From positions 1-38,286 of the forward strand of contig JAJFUV010000024.1 in NCBI GenBank assembly GCA_021372245.1: a DNA stretch of 38,286 nucleotides, read 5' to 3'. The translations under genes were made by a program, and so were the position numbers. This document shows, piece by piece, positions 1 through 7,983 of the stretch. How positions within the stretch are numbered: the first letter of the stretch is position 1; every line of letters begins with the position of its first letter. The notes under the pieces are model-generated. The model was not told where the DNA came from. It did not search any database and was given only the letters and a program-made list of their open reading frames with translations. Source of the DNA: Terriglobales bacterium (GTDB lineage Bacteria; Acidobacteriota; Terriglobia; Bryobacterales; Bryobacteraceae).

Positions 1-131
1 GCTTTGCGGTATGAGTAGCGGGGGGATGGCACTGGGTGACTGCGAGGCAGGAGTGACTGTTTGGTGACGGTTTCCGGCTGCCTCTAGGAAATTGTCCCGT
101 CTGTCACCGAATTCCTGTCACAGTGCTGTCT

Positions 132-776
132 TCAAAGCGAATAACAATCTGCGGGAATCAGTTTGCAGATTGAAAGCCCAGCATCACTGCAGACATCTCT
201 AACTCGCGGCTTCACGAGGACCGGTCCTGGCAATCCGTTAATTCTAAAAAGATCCAATCCAAGTAGTGATTCCATTTCCACCGCCACTCGGTCGTAGCCT
301 TCTATTATGCCGGCTGACCCACAGGCTGGACAGACATCGTTTCCTGACGTCCTAAGAGCCGATCTCACCCTGTCGACGGACCCGCCAATTTGGACTTCTG
401 CGATAAGATAATTCGCTGTCAGACGGCGATCCGCTGGACCTCTAATTTCGACCACATCAATCGCGAAGGGATTGATTAATCCTCGAATCCCTGCTTCCTT
501 AAGAACTCGCCAACACCTCTCGGTTAGCAGCACATCCCCTCCGACAAGCTTCGCGAGGTCAATGACTGATCTCCCGGATTCCAGAACCCCTTTGACCGGC
601 GGAAGTAACGGACGCATTCCTACAAACCTGCCGCACTGGGAGCACTTTGGCGCCTCGCCGACCTGCGTCCCACCCTCCGTGTAGAACTCGAACTCTGAGC
701 CGTCTTCACAGTGGCCACCATCCAAGACAAAGAATGAAAACTGGGGAGAGTTGTCAGTCGTCCGGTTTGTGAGCAA
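132..776 (-). CDS. Double-CXXCG motif protein, SitI6-like immunity family
   Basis: A 214-residue protein with two zinc-ribbon-like halves, CSQCG near residue 45 and CPACG near residue 149. Between them lies a segment (GDVLLTERCWRVLKEAGIRGL-like) and after them one ending in GLDLFRI that fit the double-CXXCG family. That family was first seen as Myxococcus paralogues and includes immunity proteins for SitA-type polymorphic toxins. No cognate toxin is visible. The start is uncertain: the frame has no ATG before the first CXXCG, and TTG at 776 is only a best guess. The 5' end abuts a RAYT 3' remnant, so the original start may have been lost. Family membership is fairly secure; an immunity role here is inference. 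Confidence 0.6.
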   Translation of the reverse strand: MLTNRTTDNSPQFSFFVLDGGHCEDGSEFEFYTEGGTQVGEAPKCSQCGRFVGMRPLLPPVKGVLESGRSVIDLAKLVGGDVLLTERCWRVLKEAGIRGLINPFAIDVVEIRGPADRRLTANYLIAEVQIGGSVDRVRSALRTSGNDVCPACGSAGIIEGYDRVAVEMESLLGLDLFRINGLPGPVLVKPRVRDVCSDAGLSICKLIPADCYSL

Positions 777-785
777 ACCTTGCTG

Positions 786-985
786 GCCTGTCGTTGCTTG
801 CGGTGACGGCCTGGGCACTTCGGCCTCGAATCCAGGCCGACCTGCCGACTCAGCTTCTCGATGAATTCGTTGCCGTCCAGAGGCGTGCCGCGCCGCATCA
901 CTTCCCGTATGCGCTCTTTCCATACCTCCTCCTCAATACCACAGAGCAACAGTCTCCGCCAGGGATTTTCGCTGTATTGCATGGG
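786..985 (-). pseudogene. RAYT transposase C-terminal remnant A
   Basis: In a minus frame the segment reads like the C-terminus of a REP-associated tyrosine transposase (Y1_Tnp family): an ENPWRR...WKERIREVMRRGTPLDGNEF stretch followed by a basic PKCPGRHRKQRQ tail. The catalytic HUH and tyrosine parts are absent. It resembles remnant C at 1252-1480 in both DNA and protein. At its upstream side it joins another RAYT tail (within 1032-1079) through a GGTTACAGCCCCCG-like motif. Its downstream side passes straight into the double-CXXCG gene. Confidence 0.6.
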
Positions 986-1031
986 AAAGCGGGGGCTGTA
1001 ACCATTTACCTCATCTACGCGGAGGGTGCTG

Positions 1032-1229
1032 GTCTGTGGCTGCTTGCCGGGATGACCTGGAGGCTTCGGCATCGGGGGAGATAAGAAATTCGGCGCAGAT
1101 CACCATAGTTCTCACCGCTAAAACCCTCAATCGATATCTTATCCCGCCCAACATCACCAAACCACATCCCGAACTCCGTAGGATTCCTCCAGCTTCCTCG
1201 TCGTGGGTGGCGCGCCAAAGCCGCCTGTT
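1032..1229. repeat. 198-bp direct repeat, copy 1
   Basis: This segment recurs at 2793-2990 without gaps and with about nine substitutions by eye. The central ~110 bp are identical. On the minus strand both copies read a fragment RNPTEFGMWFGDVGRDKISI... that runs into a RAYT-like tail (PKPPGHPGKQ). No full-length gene can be made from either copy. It looks like a degenerate cargo fragment plus RAYT 3' end that was duplicated as one unit. Confidence 0.85.
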
Positions 1230-1251
1230 GGAAAGCGGGGGCAGTAACCAT

Positions 1252-1480
1252 TTACCTCGTTCGCGCGGAGGGCGCTGGTCTGTGGCTGCTGCGGGGACGG
1301 CCTGGAGGCTTCGGCATCGGATCCCGGCCTATCGGCCGGGTCAGCTTCTCGATGAATTCGTTGCTGTCCAGCGGTGTGCCGTACCGGGTCGCTTCCTGTA
1401 TGCGCTCCTTCCATGACTCTTCCTCCATACCACACCGGCACGGTTCCCGCCAGTGATCTTCGATGTATCGAGCACCCCAT
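1252..1480 (-). pseudogene. RAYT transposase C-terminal remnant C
   Basis: The minus frame reads YIEDHWREP...WKERIQEATRYGTPLD SNEFIEKL and ends PMPKPPGRPR plus a short basic tail with a stop at 1252. This matches the usual end of RAYT transposases (ERIREATRTGRPLGS...GRPR). The N-terminal HUH domain and catalytic tyrosine are missing, and the frame upstream is opened only by GC-rich sequence. The end motif ATGGTTACTGCCCCCG (minus strand, about 1232-1248) follows the stop directly and opens the next degenerate cassette. Confidence 0.65.
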
Positions 1481-1588
1481 TCGTCGCGTTCCCCGCCATT
1501 GGCACGATAGTGGCGGCGCGACGGAGAAGCTTTCACAGAACCGAGTAGTTGGTTGCTGCCCCCGGTTGCCCGCATCTCCTGGCGCTCC

Positions 1589-1608
1589 ATACGGCATAGC
1601 CGTATAAT
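1589..1608 (+). promoter_or_regulatory. Toxin-antitoxin promoter with overlapping palindromic operator
   Basis: ATACGGC-ATA-GCCGTAT (1589-1605) is a perfect 7-bp inverted repeat with a 3-bp spacer. It overlaps a consensus -10 hexamer TATAAT at 1603-1608. Transcription would start near 1614-1615, at the GTG of the toxin gene. Operators that cover the -10 box are typical of autorepressed type II toxin-antitoxin operons, so the HTH antitoxin is the likely binder. No convincing -35 box is seen. Confidence 0.6.
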
Positions 1609-1614
1609 AGGTTT

Positions 1615-1947
1615 GTGCGTCGCGTAATCCGAAGCAGCCGCTACGAACGGGCCGCCGCCAAGCTGTTGCGGCCTTCGGTCCAGCAGGGACTGGAGGAAGC
1701 CATCGCCGCAGCACCCGAACACCATCCGGTCGTCCCCGGCACGGGTGGGTTTCGCAAGGCGCGGTGGCGGCGAGACGGCGGCGGGAAGAGCGGTGGCGTG
1801 CGAGTGATCTACTATTTCATGGTCCGCCCGGACGTGGTCTTCCTTGCGGATCTGTATGCAAAGAACGAGAAGGAGAACTTGACCCATGCGGAAAGAAACC
1901 AGCTTCAGAAAATCGCCTCGGAAATCCAGCAAGAGTTCGGCGGTTAG
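1615..1947 (+). CDS. RelE/HigB-like type II toxin
   Basis: A 110-residue protein of the RelE/ParE fold family, in the HigB/RelE branch that pairs with NadS-type antitoxins. Visible family landmarks are HPVVPGTGGFRKARW (about residues 37-51), GGVRVIYYF (about 60-68) and LADLYAKNEKENLT near the C-terminus. Such toxins usually act as ribosome-dependent mRNA interferases; that activity is inferred here. The start is GTG at 1615, with no Shine-Dalgarno sequence and a predicted transcription start at the same base, so the message may be leaderless. The toxin precedes the antitoxin, as in HigBA systems, and overlaps it by 62 bp. Confidence 0.85.
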   Translation: MRRVIRSSRYERAAAKLLRPSVQQGLEEAIAAAPEHHPVVPGTGGFRKARWRRDGGGKSGGVRVIYYFMVRPDVVFLADLYAKNEKENLTHAERNQLQKIASEIQQEFGG

Positions 1948-2260
1948 GACCGGGCGCCGGACCGAAGCCTCGCTCGGGGCGCGCCTGCTCGATTCCATGA
2001 AAGAACTGCGGGCCCATCTGCGGGGCGAGATTCAGTTGAGCGAGACCGTCTATCACGTTCCGCCCGAGACAGACGTGAGGGCGTTGCGTGAGAAGCTTGG
2101 ACTATCGCAGTCGGATTTCGCCGCCTTGTTTGGCTTCAACGTGCGCTCAGTGCAGGACTGGGAGCAGGGCCGCCGGCGCCCGGAGATCCCCATCCGCGCC
2201 TACTTGGCCGTCATCAAGCGTGACCCGCAGGCAGTTATCCGCGCGCTGCGCGGCGCGTGA
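1886..2260 (+). CDS. HigA/NadS-like HTH antitoxin
   Basis: A 124-residue protein with a basic N-terminal extension and a C-terminal XRE-type helix-turn-helix (LREKLGLSQSDFAALFGFNV then VQDWEQGRRRPE). This is the form found in antitoxins paired with RelE/HigB toxins. The start ATG at 1886 has AAGGAG ten bases upstream (1870-1875), which supports the long overlap with the toxin gene. It is expected to neutralise the toxin and repress the operon through the palindrome at 1589-1605. The basic N-terminus (RKETSFRKSPRKSSKSS) is longer than usual because the start lies inside the toxin gene. Confidence 0.88.
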   Translation: MRKETSFRKSPRKSSKSSAVRTGRRTEASLGARLLDSMKELRAHLRGEIQLSETVYHVPPETDVRALREKLGLSQSDFAALFGFNVRSVQDWEQGRRRPEIPIRAYLAVIKRDPQAVIRALRGA

Positions 2261-2331
2261 GATATGAACTCGGGTGAGGAGTTCGGAGGTCGGGAACTTC
2301 TGTAATAGCCGAAGCGAAACGCGCGGACCGA

Positions 2332-2739
2332 TTACTGTCCCCGGCTTGCGAGGTGCGACGCCGAGTGCGTTGCCACACTCCGCAATTGTCTTCTATAGAC
2401 CGCGAAGAAGTACAGACTGGATGCGAAGGCGAAACCTATGAAGAAGATGATCAACCATAGGATCTTCCACCTCCTTGATGAACGGTCGAATCTGAAAAGG
2501 TAAGCCAGCATTCCAAGGAAGAGGGCCATTCCCACAATACTTCCCAGGGCGCCAAGACACGCCATAATCACTGGGAGTGTGGATCGTACAAAGGGACTTG
2601 GACTATCTATCCACGTCGTGAAAAAGCCCACGGCAAAGACTGCAAATGCTATAGTCCACCATGCTGAAAAGGTAAATGCGACGTAAGCTCTCCGGCCGCA
2701 AAGGATCCTGTGCGCGCAGCTACTCTGATGTGTATTCAT
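2332..2739 (-). CDS. Small three-helix membrane protein, RAYT-linked cargo
   Basis: A 135-residue protein not assigned to a known family. It has three hydrophobic segments (YVAFTFSAWWTIAFAVFAVG; LPVIMACLGALGSIVGMALF; ILWLIIFFIGFAFASSLYFF) and basic connecting loops. The start may be ATG 2739 (MNTHQ) or ATG 2757 (MSSLSE); neither has a strong ribosome site. Its last codons and stop (CGGGGACAGTAA on the minus strand, 2332-2343) coincide with a RAYT-type end motif, and a related motif (TGGTCAATGTCCTCG) lies just upstream of its start. It sits directly downstream of the RAYT-like tail in the second 198-bp repeat copy. Confidence 0.55.
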   Translation of the reverse strand: MNTHQSSCAHRILCGRRAYVAFTFSAWWTIAFAVFAVGFFTTWIDSPSPFVRSTLPVIMACLGALGSIVGMALFLGMLAYLFRFDRSSRRWKILWLIIFFIGFAFASSLYFFAVYRRQLRSVATHSASHLASRGQ

Positions 2740-2792
2740 TTCGGAAAGCGAGGACATTGACCATTTACCCCGTTCGCGGGGAGGCCGTGCCA

Positions 2793-2990
2793 GTCTGTGG
2801 CTGCTTGCCGGGACGGCCTGGAGGCTTCGGCATCGGGGGAGATAAGGAATTCGGCGCAGATCACCATAGTTCTCACCGCTAAAACCCTCAATCGATATCT
2901 TATCCCGCCCAACATCACCAAACCACATCCCGAACTCCGTAGGGTTCCTCCAGATTCCTCGTCGTGGGCAGTGCGCCAACGCCGCCTGTT
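2793..2990. repeat. 198-bp direct repeat, copy 2
   Basis: Second copy of the segment at 1032-1229, same orientation and length, about nine mismatches that lie mostly near the ends. It carries the same minus-strand fragment (GIWRNPTEFGMWFGDVG...) joined to a RAYT-like tail. Immediately to its left a CCCCG-TTCG-CGGGG hairpin (2769-2782) leads into the membrane-protein cassette. The rest of 2760-3150 contains no credible gene. Confidence 0.85.
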
Positions 2991-3076
2991 TGAGGGTGCT
3001 CACGTGAGATTCATTGCCTAAGTATCGAGGGAAGCTCCCCGATTCCGGAAGTGCAATCTTGTGTGAGGAGAGATGA

Positions 3077-3118
3077 CGCCGGCAGGACTGCCGGCGTTGC
3101 AGGCGTGGCCGCCTGCTC
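3077..3118. repeat. Tandem palindrome, REP/BIME-like, possible terminator
   Basis: Two hairpins in tandem: CGCCGGCAG-GA-CTGCCGGCG, then AGGCG-TGGC-CGCCT. The first hairpin recurs almost exactly at 34248-34268 and partly at 12227. This copy lies about 35 bp past the stop of the hydrolase gene ending at 3152, so it may end that transcript. There is no U-tract of the classical kind. Confidence 0.55.
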
Positions 3119-3151
3119 ACGGGGGAGGTTGGGTTGGAGGGTCTGTTCCAC

Positions 3152-5104
3152 TCAGCGGGCGGCGGTGACGTAGTCCCATATGCGGCCGCAGTGCTCCACG
3201 ATTCCGTCGACATCACTCGCTAGAAGCAGGCGGTCTCCAACCAGGCGGTTGGCTTCGGCGCGCACTCGCGCCAAGTAGTCGTTCTTGTCCTTGTAGCGCT
3301 CGGCGACCGAAGGGCGCGGATCTCCGATCCGTTCGCGCTCGGTTTTCGTGCGCTCCAGCGGGAACCACGAGCCGATCATGTCCGCCATCTCTTCGGGCGC
3401 TCCGATGGCGGCGTCGCGGAAGTTCCAGCCCGTGTAAGTGGCCAGCGGCACCGCGATCTCCGGCATCCGCACACCCGCCAGCTCGTTGCCGTCCGCATCC
3501 ACCTGCGGCAGCATGAGGGCGAACGGCTGCCCAATGCGCGGAGGTTCTACGCCGAAGGGAGTGAGCCGCCGATACGCCCGTAGAGGACTCTCGGGGAGCG
3601 TGACTTGCGCCAACGCCGGGAACCTGACTTTGTCGAGCGGCGCCAGTTCGCCCTTGGCGATCAGCGGGAAGCGCGATGCCGGTGGCGGGACCGCGCCGCG
3701 AAGCCAGCCGTCCATGGTCAGCATGAGCGCGCGCATGACGGGGCGGAAATCGTTCGGGTTCGCCGGGTAGCGGGTGGAGTTGCGCGGCGGCGGGAACGAG
3801 CCGGGGCCGTGCTGCGTTCCGGTGAGGAAGTAGATGCGCGTGTTCGGGGCGGGCGGGATGTCGCGCGCGCCATCGGCGCTCGAATGGATGAGCGCCGCCA
3901 CACGGCCCCAATACTCGTAAGAGCCGTTGGTGTAGAAGATCTTCGGGACCACGCCGGCTTTCACGGCAGCGTCGAGCAGACCTTCCCTTTGGTGCGTCAG
4001 AGGATCTTCGACCGCGGTGCCGGAGAAGGGATACACGTCGGTAGGGAAGAAGAAGTTCATGAAGGGATGCCCGTCGCGCGAGGCCTGCGCGAAGCGGTGG
4101 TTGAAGCTGCCGCGCCCGCCTCCGGCCACGTTGGCCCAAACGCCGTCGAAGACCTTCCGCCTGTTCTCATCCGCGTTGAAGCCGTAGTGGAGGAAGGCGC
4201 GCAGGAATCTGCCGCTTTGGGATGTGCCGAAACCGATGGCGCGCTTGAGATGAGGACGCTTGTCCGCCAGTGCGTCGCTCGCGCCGCCGTACTTGAGGAA
4301 CGAGATCAGATCGCGCACGGCGGCCGGTCCCAGTCCCACCAACGCCGGATCCTGGCTCCTGTAAACCACCTCGTAAATCTTGCCCGGCTCGAAGCCTCCG
4401 TCGAGCGCGACGTGCGTCGGGTCGGGGAAGCGCCATTTCTCGCGGGGGATGAACACGGGCTTCTCGTCGGCGCGCGAGCGCACGGAAAGCGTCGCACCCT
4501 TCGGACTCGCCACCTGGTAGGCGATGTGATCGCGGTCGGACAGCAGCACGGAATCCTGCCTGCGCGGCAGCACGAAGTTCGAGCGCACCGTACCCGTGAT
4601 GCCCTTCACCACGGGCGTCGACAGGCGCAGGCGCTGTGGCTCCTCAGGCACGTCGAATTGCCAGCCGAGCCAGGCCAGCGTGAAGCCTTGCTCCATGAGA
4701 AAACCGTCCCCGAATTCGGCCGCCGAAGCCGGCTCGCGCGAGGATCGGGCGTGGTTGAAAGTGGGGAGCAGCAGCTTGTTGCCGCGATTGCACACTTCGA
4801 ACAGAACGGTGCCGTTCGCGGCCTTGGGGTCGCGCGGCGCCAGGATGTAAAGGTCCGCCGAGAATTCCACCAGGCCCTTCGCGTTGCGCGGCGCGAGCGC
4901 GATGTCGGCGATGATGCGGTTGGACGGATTCGATGGGTCCACCGCGAACCAGGCCTTGCCGACAATGAGCTCGTAAGCTCCCGTTTTGCCGAACGGTTTG
5001 CCGCCGAGGACGGCTTCGCGGCGGTCAATGCGGATGCCGGTGAGTGCGGCATCGAGCAGCGTGGAGCAGAGGGCGCCGATAAAGAGCAATCGCAGCACGA
5101 ACAT
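3152..5104 (-). CDS. Secreted alpha/beta hydrolase, Abhydrolase_10 family
   Basis: About 650 residues with an N-terminal signal peptide (MFVLRLLFIGALCSTLLDAA). The body matches the large alpha/beta-hydrolase-domain family: early FGKTGAYELIVG, a VLFEVCNRGNK strand, and a nucleophile-elbow region GFGTSQSGRFLR in mid-protein. The substrate is unknown. Start choice: GGAGG lies immediately before ATG 5110 but six bases before ATG 5104, so 5104 is preferred. The gene begins ten bases after the sulfatase stop on the same strand, so the two are probably co-transcribed and may act on the same extracellular substrate class (inference). Confidence 0.85.
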   Translation of the reverse strand: MFVLRLLFIGALCSTLLDAALTGIRIDRREAVLGGKPFGKTGAYELIVGKAWFAVDPSNPSNRIIADIALAPRNAKGLVEFSADLYILAPRDPKAANGTVLFEVCNRGNKLLLPTFNHARSSREPASAAEFGDGFLMEQGFTLAWLGWQFDVPEEPQRLRLSTPVVKGITGTVRSNFVLPRRQDSVLLSDRDHIAYQVASPKGATLSVRSRADEKPVFIPREKWRFPDPTHVALDGGFEPGKIYEVVYRSQDPALVGLGPAAVRDLISFLKYGGASDALADKRPHLKRAIGFGTSQSGRFLRAFLHYGFNADENRRKVFDGVWANVAGGGRGSFNHRFAQASRDGHPFMNFFFPTDVYPFSGTAVEDPLTHQREGLLDAAVKAGVVPKIFYTNGSYEYWGRVAALIHSSADGARDIPPAPNTRIYFLTGTQHGPGSFPPPRNSTRYPANPNDFRPVMRALMLTMDGWLRGAVPPPASRFPLIAKGELAPLDKVRFPALAQVTLPESPLRAYRRLTPFGVEPPRIGQPFALMLPQVDADGNELAGVRMPEIAVPLATYTGWNFRDAAIGAPEEMADMIGSWFPLERTKTERERIGDPRPSVAERYKDKNDYLARVRAEANRLVGDRLLLASDVDGIVEHCGRIWDYVTAAR

Positions 5105-5120
5105 GATCATCCTCCGTGAA

Positions 5121-6509
5121 CTACCTGTTTGAACGCGTCATTCCCCAGGACTTCAGCAGCCGGTTGAGATCGTCCCCGGTGGGAGGCCGGAAGACGCCGT
5201 CACCCGGATTCGGAACCGACAGCGGCGCGGTATCCCCGAACTGCTTCTGAGCGAGGCGCAGCCTGTCCAGCATGGCATTGATGCGCGCCTGGTGCGCCGG
5301 TTCCGAGGCAAGGTCGCGCGTTTCGTCGGGATCCCGCACCAGGTCGAACAACTGGCGCCGCGCGGCCTTGGGGTACACGATCAGCTTGTAACGCTCCTCG
5401 CGCAAGGCGCGCTGCACGTCGCGGTAGGCCAGAAAGATGGAATCGCGCGCCTTTCGCGCGCGGCCGCGAACAACGGGCGCGTAACTGCGTCCATCCAGAC
5501 CCGGCGGGGCGGCTGCACCAACCAGTTCCAGAATGGTGGGGAAGATGTCCATCAGGTACACCATCGCGCCGGTAATGCCGGGAGTGATGCCCGACCCGCG
5601 AATGAAGAGCGGCACATGCATGCTGTCTTCGTAGAGGTTCTGCTTGCCCATCAGGCCGTGACTTCCCAGCGCGATGCCCTGGTCGGACGAGAAGACGATG
5701 ATGGTGTTGTCGTAAATGCCGGACTCTTTCATGCAGGCGATCAGACGGCCGATGTTCTCGTCCAGCCCGGTGACCACGGCCCAGTATTCGGCGAGTTGCC
5801 GGCGGATTTCCTCGGGCGTGCGCGGCCAGGGCGCGAGCAGTTCGTCGCGAATGACCATCTCCCCGTTGTCGAAAGGATGCACGGGGAGGAAGTTCCTGGG
5901 GAGGGGGATCCTGGCGGGATCGTAGAGGTCCAGGTAGCGGCGCGCGGCGACCCGCGGATCGTGCGGATTGCCGAAGGCGAGGTACATGAACACGGGCCGG
6001 TCATGCGGCTCACGCAAGAACCGGATCGCTTCGTCGACAATCTGCTTGCCCGGTTCGCCGCTGAGACGTTCGGCCTTGTCGTCCAGGTACTTGTTGTATT
6101 CGAAGCGGGCTTGGATGAGTAGGGCGGTGTTACCGCGCTTGCCGTGATGGTAAGTCTCGTAGTCGGCCGCACGCATGGCGTCCGGAAAATTGGGGGCATC
6201 GGCGGGCGCGGTGAGTCCGTAGCGAAAGAACGTGCGGCCGCTCAGAAGCATGTTGCGGCTGGGCAGGCAGACGGCGGGCGAATTGCCGCCCATGCAGTAA
6301 GCGTTGCGGAACACCATGCCGGAGCGGCACAGGGCATCCAGGTTCGGCGTCCTGATGTGCGGATTGCCGAGCGCGGAGACGGTATCGGCACGCTGGTCGT
6401 CGGTGAACAGGAACACCACGTTGGGACGCTTCGCCGGCGCGGCCAGGAGCTTCGACGCGCACAGAGCGCCACCTTGCCTGAGCCACGTCCTGCGGTCGAT
6501 AGCGGTCAT
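5121..6509 (-). CDS. Exported sulfatase (type I, formylglycine)
   Basis: A 462-residue type I sulfatase. The metal-binding motif FTDDQ lies at residues 35-39 and the modification motif C81-L-P-S-R85 matches C-x-P-S-R, where the cysteine becomes formylglycine. GSHGLMGKQNLYED follows further on. The layout resembles iduronate or choline sulfatase-like enzymes, but substrate cannot be read from sequence. The N-terminus (DRRTWLRQGG, then a hydrophobic stretch) resembles a Tat signal, which implies export after folding. It is the first gene of a pair with the alpha/beta hydrolase and is divergent from the GHMP kinase at 6601. Confidence 0.9.
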   Translation of the reverse strand: MTAIDRRTWLRQGGALCASKLLAAPAKRPNVVFLFTDDQRADTVSALGNPHIRTPNLDALCRSGMVFRNAYCMGGNSPAVCLPSRNMLLSGRTFFRYGLTAPADAPNFPDAMRAADYETYHHGKRGNTALLIQARFEYNKYLDDKAERLSGEPGKQIVDEAIRFLREPHDRPVFMYLAFGNPHDPRVAARRYLDLYDPARIPLPRNFLPVHPFDNGEMVIRDELLAPWPRTPEEIRRQLAEYWAVVTGLDENIGRLIACMKESGIYDNTIIVFSSDQGIALGSHGLMGKQNLYEDSMHVPLFIRGSGITPGITGAMVYLMDIFPTILELVGAAAPPGLDGRSYAPVVRGRARKARDSIFLAYRDVQRALREERYKLIVYPKAARRQLFDLVRDPDETRDLASEPAHQARINAMLDRLRLAQKQFGDTAPLSVPNPGDGVFRPPTGDDLNRLLKSWGMTRSNR

Positions 6510-6600
6510 CAGGCCTCATCGTAATCCAAATGCCGTTCGGACGGCGGGCGAGGTTATATGCGCGATTTGTTAACCTTTGAGAATCGGGCAGTAAAACCCT

Positions 6601-7983
6601 ATGTATCGCGTGTCACATGGCTCGGCGCATGGCTTGGCGGATGTTTCAGCGTTTCTCGAGACGCTGAATCGCGAAGGCGCCGGCGTGTTCGTGCATGGCG
6701 AACCGGTCTTCGTGACCCGCGCGCCGGGGCGGCTCGATGTCATGGGCGGCATTGCGGACTACTCGGGATCCCTGGTGCTGGAGTTGCCGCTCGGCGAGGC
6801 GGCGCTGGCGGCGGTGCAGGCCGTCGCGGAGCCGGTGCTGCACATCACCAGCCTGGGCGCGGAAGAGAATCACCGCGCGGCGCAGTTTGAGATGCCGCTT
6901 GATGCGTTGGGCGCCCTCGACTACGACACGGCGCGGGCGTTTTTCCGGCGCGACCCGGCCACGGCATGGGCCGCATATGCCGCCGGCGCTTTCCTGGTGT
7001 TGAGGCGTGAGCGCGGCGTGCGGTTCGATCGCGGCGCGCGCATACTCATCGACTCCAAGGTTCCCGAAGGCAAGGGCGTTAGTAGTTCGGCCGCGCTCGA
7101 AGTGGCCGTCATGCAGGGCGCAGCGGCGGCGTTCGACATTCCGATAGAGCCGCGCGAGATGGCCCTGCTTTGCCAGAAGGTGGAGAACCTGGTGGTGGGC
7201 GCGCCCTGCGGCGTGATGGACCAGATGACGGCGGTCCGCGGTGAGAGGAACCGTCTGCTGGCGCTGCTTTGCCAACCGGCGGAGCTGTGCGGCATGGTGG
7301 AACTGCCGGCCGAAATTTCGGTGTGGGGCATTGACTCCGGAGTACGGCATGCCGTGACCGGCGCCGACTACGGCTCGGTGCGTACGGGCGCCTTCATGGG
7401 CCTTCGTATCATCGGCCTGCCACGCTTGGGCAACTACTTGGCACGCCTGGAGCCTTCGGAGTTTGAGCAATTCTACGCGCCGCGTTTGCCGGAGCGCATG
7501 ACAGGAAGCGAGTTCCTGGCGCGATATGACGGCACGGCGGACACGGTGACGCGCGTGGAACCGGGCCGTGAGTACGCCGTGCGGATGCCGGCCGCGCATC
7601 CGGTTTATGAGCATTACCGGGTGCGCGCGTTCGCCGAATTGCTCGCCGGCCCTCTGAACGAAAGTGCATTGAAATTGTTGGGCGAGTTGATGTATCAGTC
7701 CCACGCGAGCTACTCGGCGTGCGGGTTGGGCTCGCACGCGACCGACCGGCTGGTGGAAATGGCGCGCGACGCCGGCCCAAAGCGCGGAATTTACGGAGCG
7801 AAGATCACGGGCGGCGGCAGCGGCGGAACGGTGTGCGTGTTGGGCCGCGCATCGGCCATCGGCGCGGTGGAGGAGATTGCGGCGGCGTATGCCAGCGAGA
7901 GCGGACACCGGCCTTACCTGTTTCGGGGGTCCTCGCCGGGCGCAGCCGCATTCGGTTATCTGAAGCTGGAGGAAACAGCGTGA
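6601..7983 (+). CDS. GHMP sugar kinase, arabinokinase/galactokinase-like
   Basis: A 460-residue GHMP-superfamily kinase. [17 protein letters not shown] (from about residue 41) and the ATP-loop [16 protein letters not shown] are plain, and a C-terminal [14 protein letters not shown] is motif 3. The first motif, and the later [22 protein letters not shown], are unusually close to the kinase domain of plant L-arabinokinases. An L-arabinose or galactose 1-kinase role is therefore likely; which one cannot be settled by eye. The gene overlaps galE by 4 bp (GTGA), so the sugar-1-phosphate and UDP-sugar steps are coupled. No Shine-Dalgarno sequence precedes ATG 6601. Confidence 0.85.
   Translation: MYRVSHGSAHGLADVSAFLETLNREGAGVFVHGEPVFVTRAPGRLDVMGGIADYSGSLVLELPLGEAALAAVQAVAEPVLHITSLGAEENHRAAQFEMPLDALGALDYDTARAFFRRDPATAWAAYAAGAFLVLRRERGVRFDRGARILIDSKVPEGKGVSSSAALEVAVMQGAAAAFDIPIEPREMALLCQKVENLVVGAPCGVMDQMTAVRGERNRLLALLCQPAELCGMVELPAEISVWGIDSGVRHAVTGADYGSVRTGAFMGLRIIGLPRLGNYLARLEPSEFEQFYAPRLPERMTGSEFLARYDGTADTVTRVEPGREYAVRMPAAHPVYEHYRVRAFAELLAGPLNESALKLLGELMYQSHASYSACGLGSHATDRLVEMARDAGPKRGIYGAKITGGGSGGTVCVLGRASAIGAVEEIAAAYASESGHRPYLFRGSSPGAAAFGYLKLEETA

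Noticed and set aside
1..131. Possible hairpin (GGTGACGG-TTTCC...GGAAA...TCTGTCACC) at the left edge
   Set aside because: The arms are interrupted and no T-tract follows; it could be a cassette end (TTGTCCCG near 93) but is too weak to annotate.
3605..5119. 504-residue open frame on the plus strand
   Set aside because: Antisense to the alpha/beta hydrolase gene; composition is a shadow of high-GC codon use (Arg, Gly, His, Val rich) with no recognisable domain.
6646..7908. 420-residue open frame on the minus strand
   Set aside because: Antisense to the GHMP kinase; no motif and shadow composition.
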